Below, one piece after another: positions 6,240 through 10,742 of a DNA stretch of 10,742 nt (positions within the stretch are counted from its first letter, which is position 1; every line of letters starts with the position of its first letter). The notes below the pieces were generated by a model. That model saw only the letters and a program-made list of their open reading frames with translations. It had not been told where the DNA came from and searched no databases. The position numbers and the translations under genes are program-made. The stretch spans positions 1 to 10,742 of the forward strand of contig JAWLDB010000088.1 in NCBI GenBank assembly GCA_041686915.1. Reading direction: 5' to 3'. The stretch comes from JAWLDB01 sp041686915. Lineage in GTDB: Bacteria > Bacillota > UBA994 > UBA5500.

Positions 6240-7064
6240 ATGTCCGACCGACCAATCGGATTGTTTGATTCAGGAGTAGGCGGGCTTAGCGTTTTTCAGG
6301 AAATTCGCACCCAGATGCCACACGAAAATATCGCATATTTCGCCGATACGCTGCACATGCCGTATGGGCCCCGGACGCCGCATGAAATAAAACAGCTGGT
6401 ATTTGCCATCCTTGACTTCCTGCAGCGGCAGGAAGCCAAACTGGTCATCATGGCGTGCAACACTTCATCAGCATTGGCCTTAGAGCTTGCCCGAGAGCAT
6501 TTTTCCATACCCATATTGGGCATGATCAGACCGGTCGCAGAGGCATTGGCGAACTCCAGCGATAGAGCCCTCGGTGTACTTGCCACGGAGGCTACCATAC
6601 GTAGCAACCAGTATGCGTTTGAGCTGAAAGCGGCAGGGTATTCTGGAGAGGTAATCAGTCAGCCCTGTCCCAAGCTCGCGTCCTTGATAGAGCAAGGGAG
6701 GTTTGATGACGAACTGCGCCAGGCCATACATGATTACCTGCAACCGATGCAGACATCCGCGGTTAAAAAGATCATCCTGGGCTGCACTCACTACCCGTTT
6801 GCAGCCTCGATGATCAAAGAGCAGATGGGCTACGCTGCGGAGCTGATTAACCCTGCCACCTATGTGGTTTCCGAGGCTAAAGCGCTGTTAAGCCAATCAC
6901 ATATGCTGCGGCTTGCAGGCGCACCTCGTTTTGCCTTCTACACCAGTGGGGATAAAGAGGTCTTCTCCAATCGCGCGGAGAAACTGATAACAATGCCGGT
7001 CCAGACTGAAAGAGCCTGCTTTAGCGCAAATGCCGGAATGCTACGAGTAGACAAGGAAACATAG
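6240..7064 (+). CDS. murI: Glutamate racemase
   Basis: Cofactor-independent racemase that converts L-glutamate to the D-glutamate needed for the peptidoglycan stem peptide; cytosolic. The 274-aa length is normal. The two catalytic cysteines are present: Cys73 in MACNTSSA and Cys182 in LGCTHYPF (with His184). Asp10-Ser11 lie in the N-terminal FDSGVGGLSV, and the substrate-site motif PYGPR is at 41-45. The ATG at 6240 is preceded at 7 nt by GGGGGGTG. Two terminators separate it from marR and it has its own extended -10 promoter. No terminator lies between it and gerM, so read-through is possible. In B. subtilis the equivalent gene is racE, in the same position. Confidence 0.97.
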   Translation: MSDRPIGLFDSGVGGLSVFQEIRTQMPHENIAYFADTLHMPYGPRTPHEIKQLVFAILDFLQRQEAKLVIMACNTSSALALELAREHFSIPILGMIRPVAEALANSSDRALGVLATEATIRSNQYAFELKAAGYSGEVISQPCPKLASLIEQGRFDDELRQAIHDYLQPMQTSAVKKIILGCTHYPFAASMIKEQMGYAAELINPATYVVSEAKALLSQSHMLRLAGAPRFAFYTSGDKEVFSNRAEKLITMPVQTERACFSANAGMLRVDKET

Positions 7065-7075
7065 GCTAAGATAAT
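7048..7075 (+). promoter_or_regulatory. Possible sigma-A promoter for gerM-rph-rdgB
   Basis: TAGACA (5/6) and GATAAT (5/6) are spaced by 16 nt and overlap the murI stop codon. Transcription would begin about 7082, next to the palindrome at 7085-7096. Confidence 0.45.
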
Positions 7076-7084
7076 ACTATAGGG

Positions 7085-7096
7085 TGTCTTAAGACA
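7085..7096 (+). promoter_or_regulatory. 12-bp perfect palindrome, possible operator
   Basis: TGTCTTAAGACA is fully self-complementary, with no loop, so it is better read as a protein-binding site than as an RNA hairpin. It lies at about +4 to +15 of the putative promoter upstream, a position for a blocking repressor. No regulator is identified. Confidence 0.35.
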
Positions 7097-7112
7097 GTTT
7101 TGCTCCTTGGTC

Positions 7113-7141
7113 GCATGATTTAAAGTGTGCAAGCATATCTT
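7113..7141 (+). promoter_or_regulatory. Possible sigma-E (mother-cell sporulation) promoter of gerM
   Basis: GCATGAT and CATATCTT are spaced by 14 nt. They match the sigma-E-type elements (G/T)(A/C)ATATT and CATAnnnT at the conserved positions, with the usual spacing. The site lies 54 nt before the gerM start. B. subtilis gerM is, as I recall, expressed under mother-cell control, which supports the reading. The match is incomplete. Confidence 0.4.
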
Positions 7142-7194
7142 GTACTGCAGGGTCAACCTGTCCAAATCTTGCAATCACCAAGGAGGGCTCTCAG

Positions 7195-8259
7195 TTGTAC
7201 AAGAAGCTCATGGCCGTCGTGCTGGTATTTATGCTAATGCTGTTATCTACAGGCTGCTCCCTAATCTGGCCGGCCGATGACCGTCAGGATCCACCGGGCC
7301 AGGTTCCAGGGGACAATGACTATGTGGCTGGTCGCAGCGGGTCATTTATTCCCGCATCTATCCCTGCTACAGGCGACAGCTTGAGACTGCGCACGGTTTA
7401 CTTGCTCGACCATCAAGGACGCTACCTGGTGCCTTACGTACTGAGCATCAGCAAAGTGGAAGGGATCGCAAAGGAAACGCTGCACAGGCTAGTACAATCC
7501 GGGGAGAATACTCAGGGTTTAGCAGGTACTGATCTGCAGCTGCCGCTTCCGGCAGGGACCACGGTGCTTGGCCTGACCATCCGCGACAGTTTAGCCATCG
7601 TTGATTTTAGCCCGGAGTTTCTGTCATTCCGGGATGCAGCGCATGAGCGACTGGCGATTGATGCAGTGCTCTATACGATGACAGAGTTCCAGAATGTCGA
7701 TCAGGTAGAAATCAGGGTTTCCGGTCGGCCACTGGAGCAGCTGCCGAGTGGAATTACGCTTAGTTTGCCGATCACTCGTGCAGTGCGTGACCTTAATCTG
7801 GAAATATCTCCATCAGTCGCAGACCCTGCCAATGGGACCAAAGTGAAGCTGTATTTTTCGGCGGCTGGCCCATCCGGCGAGTTCATCTATTTTGTGCCAG
7901 TTACCCGCGTTATTCCCAATACCACAGACAGCGTGGCAGCGGCCGTGCTCGAGTTGGTGCGCGGGCCACTACAGGGAAGCGGTTTGTATGCTGACCTGCC
8001 AACCAACGCAGAGCTCCGCAGCGCTCAGCTGATAGGAGATAGCGCCTGTATCGACTTTTCGCCTGGACTCCTATCCTACGGAGGCGGGGCTACGGCCGAA
8101 CAGGCTATGCTTGGGGCGTTGGTATTGACACTTACCGAAGTACCTGGTGTGTCATCTGTGAAGATTACAGTAAATGGTCAGGCACCCAACATGCCGGAAG
8201 GCACCGATGTCAGCCTGCCAGTAATGCGCCCAATTTTCGTTAATCCTTTCATGCTCTAA
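7195..8259 (+). CDS. gerM: GerM-like sporulation lipoprotein with two GerMN domains
   Basis: A 354-aa envelope lipoprotein. Residues 1-21 are a lipoprotein signal ending LSTGC, with Cys21 as the lipidation site, so it is anchored outside the membrane. A low-complexity linker runs to about residue 60. Two GerMN repeats follow, at about 67-195 and 217-345; each has a (V/I)DFSPEFLS or IDFSPGLLS core, then (L/M)T(L/E)...V.GV/NVDQV, and ends SLP(I/V)(T/M)R. GerM is needed for normal spore formation and germination in B. subtilis; its biochemical role is not well known, though GerMN domains are thought to act as wall-associated structural modules. The start is TTG, 7 nt after AGGAGGG (7181-7187). 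The next in-frame ATG, at 7210, would also keep the signal. The place between murI and rph is conserved. Confidence 0.92.
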   Translation: MYKKLMAVVLVFMLMLLSTGCSLIWPADDRQDPPGQVPGDNDYVAGRSGSFIPASIPATGDSLRLRTVYLLDHQGRYLVPYVLSISKVEGIAKETLHRLVQSGENTQGLAGTDLQLPLPAGTTVLGLTIRDSLAIVDFSPEFLSFRDAAHERLAIDAVLYTMTEFQNVDQVEIRVSGRPLEQLPSGITLSLPITRAVRDLNLEISPSVADPANGTKVKLYFSAAGPSGEFIYFVPVTRVIPNTTDSVAAAVLELVRGPLQGSGLYADLPTNAELRSAQLIGDSACIDFSPGLLSYGGGATAEQAMLGALVLTLTEVPGVSSVKITVNGQAPNMPEGTDVSLPVMRPIFVNPFML

Positions 8260-8270
8260 CTTGGATAGAC

Positions 8271-8292
8271 GGGCCGGGATTTCCCGGCCTTT
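8271..8292 (+). terminator. Weak terminator or attenuator between gerM and rph
   Basis: GGCCGGG and CCCGGCC form a 7-bp stem with an ATTT loop (8272-8289) just after the gerM stop. Only three T follow, so ending is probably partial. That would let some transcription continue into rph and rdgB. Confidence 0.55.
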
Positions 8293-8337
8293 CGTCAGTA
8301 GCACAACTGGACAAGCAGTGAGGAGGAATTTGTTCAC

Positions 8338-9111
8338 ATGTTCGCAAGACCAGATGGAAGAATACCTGCCGAGATGAGGCCGGTGAAAGTAACCAGAGAG
8401 TTTATCAAGCACGCAGAAGGTTCTGTCTTGATTGAGGTTGGCGATACCCGTGTCATATGTACAGCAACCCTCGAAGACAGGGTTCCGCCTTTCCTGCGCA
8501 ATGCCGGGACCGGATGGGTAACGGCTGAGTATGGTATGCTTCCCCGTTCGACTGGTACACGTAACCAGCGAGAGTCGGCCAAAGGCAAAATTGGCGGCCG
8601 TACATACGAGATACAGCGCTTAATTGGACGCGCTCTGCGCGCGGTGGTCGACTTGCCTGCCCTCGGTGAACGCACGATCTGGCTTGACTGTGATGTTATT
8701 CAGGCAGACGGCGGCACCCGTACCGCCAGCATTACGGGCGCGTTTATCGCCATGTGCGACGCGCTACACACCCTGGTAGAGCAGGGGACTCTTAAGACCA
8801 TGCCCGTGAAGGACTTCTTAGCAGCTACGTCTGTTGGCCTCAAGAATGGAACTGCGCTGCTGGACCTCAATTATGCCGAGGACTCCACCACAGATGTGGA
8901 CATGAACATCGTTATGACTGGCTCCGGGCGGATTGTGGAACTCCAGGGCACGGGTGAAGAGGCGACTTTTTCTCGTGATGAACTGAATGCCTTGCTGGAT
9001 TTGGGTTTCAAAGGCGTTGCTGAACTGGTTGAAATGCAACGCCATACCCTTGGACCGATTGCCCGCTTGATAGGAGGGAGTAACGATGCAACTGGTGCTG
9101 GCCAGTCGTAA
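8338..9111 (+). CDS. rph: Ribonuclease PH
   Basis: Phosphorolytic 3'-5' exoribonuclease that trims the 3' ends of tRNA precursors, using phosphate and releasing nucleoside diphosphates; a hexameric cytosolic enzyme. The 257-aa length is typical. Visible marks are the N-terminal RPDGR...RPVK, the substrate-binding GWVTAEYGMLPRST (59-72), the phosphate-site arginines in GGRT (Arg88) and GGTRTA (Arg128), and the metal-site stretch LDLNYAEDSTTDVDMN (Asp182, Asp188). The ATG at 8338 is 11 nt from AGGAGG (8321-8326), a long spacing, but no better in-frame start exists. Its last 26 bases overlap rdgB. A probably leaky terminator lies before it, so it is likely transcribed partly with gerM. Confidence 0.97.
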   Translation: MFARPDGRIPAEMRPVKVTREFIKHAEGSVLIEVGDTRVICTATLEDRVPPFLRNAGTGWVTAEYGMLPRSTGTRNQRESAKGKIGGRTYEIQRLIGRALRAVVDLPALGERTIWLDCDVIQADGGTRTASITGAFIAMCDALHTLVEQGTLKTMPVKDFLAATSVGLKNGTALLDLNYAEDSTTDVDMNIVMTGSGRIVELQGTGEEATFSRDELNALLDLGFKGVAELVEMQRHTLGPIARLIGGSNDATGAGQS

Positions 9112-9682
9112 CCATGGCAAGATTGCAGAGTTCAAAGAGCTGCTGCAACCTCTCGGCTACGAAGTGCTGCCTCTATCGGATTTTCCACAGGTGGGCGAAG
9201 TGGTAGAAGACGGGGATACATTCTACGAGAACGCACGTAAGAAGGCTGAGACTGTCTGTTCCATCACCAACCTGCCTGCCTTGGCTGATGATTCAGGATT
9301 GGTTGTTCATTACCTGGGTGGCCTGCCGGGCGTAAGATCGGCCCGCTTCGCTGAGCCGGAACACGGTGATGACGCCAATAATCAAAAGCTCCTGGAAATG
9401 CTGAAGGGTGTTCCGGCTCACAAGCGTCAGGCACACTTTGTAGCAGTACTGGCTTGGGCGCGGCCTGGTATGCCAACCCGCTTTACAGATGGGCGCTGTT
9501 TTGGTTTAATCGCATCAGATGCCCGGGGCGAGCACGGCTTTGGCTACGACCCATTATTCTACCTGCCAGCCTGTGGTCTAACGTTGGCAGAAGTGGATAT
9601 GGAAACCAAGAACCAGATCAGTCATCGAGCCAAAGCAATGCAACGCATGCGGCAGATGATGGATCGAAACACTAAATCTTAG
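9086..9682 (+). CDS. rdgB: XTP/dITP diphosphatase (HAM1/RdgB family)
   Basis: Cleans the nucleotide pool by hydrolysing XTP, ITP and dITP to monophosphate and pyrophosphate, preventing misincorporation; a cytosolic dimer needing Mg2+. The 198-aa length is standard. Family marks are ASRNHGK at 6-12 (phosphate loop), FYENA at 47-50 with Glu48, LADDSG with Asp69 as catalytic base region, GLPGVRSARFA (79-89), FGYDPLF (152-158) and ISHRAKA (178-184). The ATG at 9086 lies inside the end of rph, with AGGAGG (9072-9077) 8 nt upstream, so translation is probably coupled. In B. subtilis the homologue follows rph too (ysnA). I see no hairpin terminator directly after it; transcripts may run on to the terminator behind the tRNA. 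Confidence 0.97.
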   Translation: MQLVLASRNHGKIAEFKELLQPLGYEVLPLSDFPQVGEVVEDGDTFYENARKKAETVCSITNLPALADDSGLVVHYLGGLPGVRSARFAEPEHGDDANNQKLLEMLKGVPAHKRQAHFVAVLAWARPGMPTRFTDGRCFGLIASDARGEHGFGYDPLFYLPACGLTLAEVDMETKNQISHRAKAMQRMRQMMDRNTKS

Positions 9683-9708
9683 CTGGTTTTGCTGGCAGTG
9701 AATGTTTG

Positions 9709-9737
9709 TTGTTTTTTGAGCACAAACGCGCTATAAT
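9709..9737 (+). promoter_or_regulatory. Promoter of tRNA-Arg
   Basis: TATAAT (perfect, 9732-9737) stands 9 bp before the tRNA, with TTGTTT (3/6) 17 nt upstream. The short distance means almost no leader, as usual for a single tRNA unit. Confidence 0.65.
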
Positions 9738-9746
9738 TTAATGTAC

Positions 9747-9823
<77 letters not shown>

Positions 9824-9837
9824 TATGTTGATTATCT

Positions 9838-9863
9838 GGCCCGCATTGCGGGCTTTTGTTTTT
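9838..9863 (+). terminator. Terminator after tRNA-Arg
   Basis: GCCCGC and GCGGGC form a 6-bp GC-only stem with an ATT loop (9839-9853), followed by TTTTGTTTTT. It starts 15 nt past the tRNA CCA and would end both the tRNA transcript and any read-through from rdgB. Confidence 0.85.
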
Positions 9864-9882
9864 ACCGTAGGAGGTTTGCTGC

Positions 9883-10686
9883 ATGGAGCTGTATGATGCT
9901 ATCTCTAGACGCAGGTCCGTTCGACAATACACGCATACACCGTTATCCGAACAACAGCATACGTTTGTACAACAAAGCATTGAGCAAACGAAACAGCTTC
10001 ACCAGGCTGAGTCCGTGCGGATACACAATGTGCTCGACGGCGAGACGGTTCAGAACACAATGCTTGGGCTGGTCGGAGCGTATGGGAAAGTGAGATCTCC
10101 GCATTACCTGATCGCCAGTGCGAAGCCCACAGGCAGATATCTCGAAAACGTAGGATATGTGCTCGAACAAGTGGTGCTGGCTCTAACTACAGCTGGCATC
10201 GGTACTTGTTGGATTGGAGCTCACTTGAGTAAACAACCTGTACGCGATGTAATTCAACTGCCTGCTGGGCACGTACCGGTATTGCTGATAGCGTACGGCA
10301 TACCAGCTAACCCGGAAACTGTTTGGCGGAAGCAAGTCAGTGAGTTCAAACGCAAACAGCTTGACGCAATGCTGTTGTCACCAATAGTTGGTGCTTGGTC
10401 AAACTGTCTGGAAGCAGCCCGGTTGGCTCCCTCAGCCGTAAACAGTCAACCATGGAGATTTGCCATTGAAAACGATACAATCATGCATGTGTATCAGGCT
10501 AAGGGTGGCATTCTGGCTGGGAAACTCCTGCACGCGGTTAACCGAGTCGATATGGGTATTGCTCTCTGCCACATACAGGTTGCTGCCGAGCATAATCAAC
10601 AGTCCGTTAGTTTTCAGTCAAGACCCGTCCAGGAATTTGCCGGGTGCTCTTACTGCACTAGTGTTATACTTCGACCTGGTTCCTAG
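9883..10686 (+). CDS. Nitroreductase-family protein (TM1586-like)
   Basis: A 267-aa flavoprotein of the nitroreductase superfamily, probably of the TM1586-like branch, in which two half-domains together bind one FMN. Such proteins use NAD(P)H-type reductants on unknown substrates. Marks: ELYDAISRRRSVRQY at 2-16 (N-terminal FMN-contact arginines), YLENVGYVLEQVVLALTTAGIGTCWIG-type helix-strand at about 86-111, and in the second half LEAARLAPSAVNSQPWRF at 176-193, the classic family motif, then VDMGIALCH at 222-230. The ATG at 9883 follows TAGGAGGT (9868-9875) at 7 nt. The gene comes just after the tRNA terminator, and no promoter of its own is obvious, so transcription may depend on read-through. 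The C-terminus looks complete. The exact reaction is not known. Confidence 0.85.
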   Translation: MELYDAISRRRSVRQYTHTPLSEQQHTFVQQSIEQTKQLHQAESVRIHNVLDGETVQNTMLGLVGAYGKVRSPHYLIASAKPTGRYLENVGYVLEQVVLALTTAGIGTCWIGAHLSKQPVRDVIQLPAGHVPVLLIAYGIPANPETVWRKQVSEFKRKQLDAMLLSPIVGAWSNCLEAARLAPSAVNSQPWRFAIENDTIMHVYQAKGGILAGKLLHAVNRVDMGIALCHIQVAAEHNQQSVSFQSRPVQEFAGCSYCTSVILRPGS

Positions 10687-10702
10687 TGGGCAAGATTTCC
10701 GC

Positions 10703-10731
10703 TTGCTTTACGCTTTAGAAAATCGTACAAT
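10703..10731 (+). promoter_or_regulatory. Possible promoter for a gene beyond the right edge
   Basis: TTGCTT (3/6) and TACAAT (5/6) are spaced by 17 nt, just after the nitroreductase stop and at the window's end. Nothing downstream is visible to confirm it. Confidence 0.35.
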
Positions 10732-10742
10732 AGCTCTTGTCC

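Noticed and set aside
7072..7084. TAATACTATAGGG, resembling a T7 phage promoter
   Set aside because: It lacks the middle of the T7 consensus (GACTCAC) and no phage genes are near. It is better read as part of a bacterial -10 region.
10622..10742. Second open frame over the end of the nitroreductase gene, running to the window edge (starts DPSRNLPGALTALVLYFDLV)
   Set aside because: It could suggest a frameshift, but the nitroreductase frame itself ends in a plausible family-like tail (AGCSYCTSVIL), and the other frame has no start codon with a ribosome binding site. I treat it as chance.

Overview
The window looks like chromosomal sequence from a spore-forming member of the Bacillota, probably a Clostridia or Peptococcia-type lineage with mid-range GC. 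The evidence is strong AGGAGG-type ribosome binding sites, TTG and GTG starts, a GerM sporulation lipoprotein, a cell-wall amidase carrying copper-amine-oxidase-like stalk repeats, and the order marR - murI - gerM - rph - rdgB. As I recall it, this is the Bacillus subtilis order ysmB - racE - gerM - rph - ysnA. The exact genus cannot be read from the sequence.

Left edge (1-92): the last 15 codons of an IS3-family transposase enter from outside the window. A terminal-repeat-like sequence follows, so an insertion sequence ends here, about 30 bp past the stop of the first chromosomal gene. Minus-strand block (125-2868): read in its direction of transcription, this has a tandem-HD-domain phosphohydrolase-like protein, an ECF transporter S component with a strong terminator behind it, and a DppA-type M55 D-aminopeptidase. 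A 218-bp divergent intergenic region separates this block from the plus-strand genes.

Plus-strand block (3087-9682): first is a large secreted N-acetylmuramoyl-L-alanine amidase. Next is a MarR regulator whose promoter carries a perfect 17-bp palindrome, closed off by two tandem terminators. Glutamate racemase follows with its own extended -10 promoter. Then come gerM (possibly with both housekeeping and sigma-E-like promoters), rph (RNase PH) and rdgB (XTP/dITP diphosphatase); rph and rdgB overlap by 26 bases. Right end (9709-10742): a complete tRNA-Arg(TCT) with its own promoter and terminator, a nitroreductase-family protein, and a possible promoter pointing out of the window.

Three genes bear on peptidoglycan or D-amino acids: DppA cleaves D-amino-acid peptides, the amidase cuts the glycan-peptide bond, and MurI makes D-glutamate. 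The rest is housekeeping (RNA processing, nucleotide-pool cleaning, a tRNA). I see no CRISPR array, phage, toxin-antitoxin or recognisable defence system. The least ordinary items are the HD protein, which appears to be an internal duplication with one decayed active site, and the palindromes placed over promoters or leaders.
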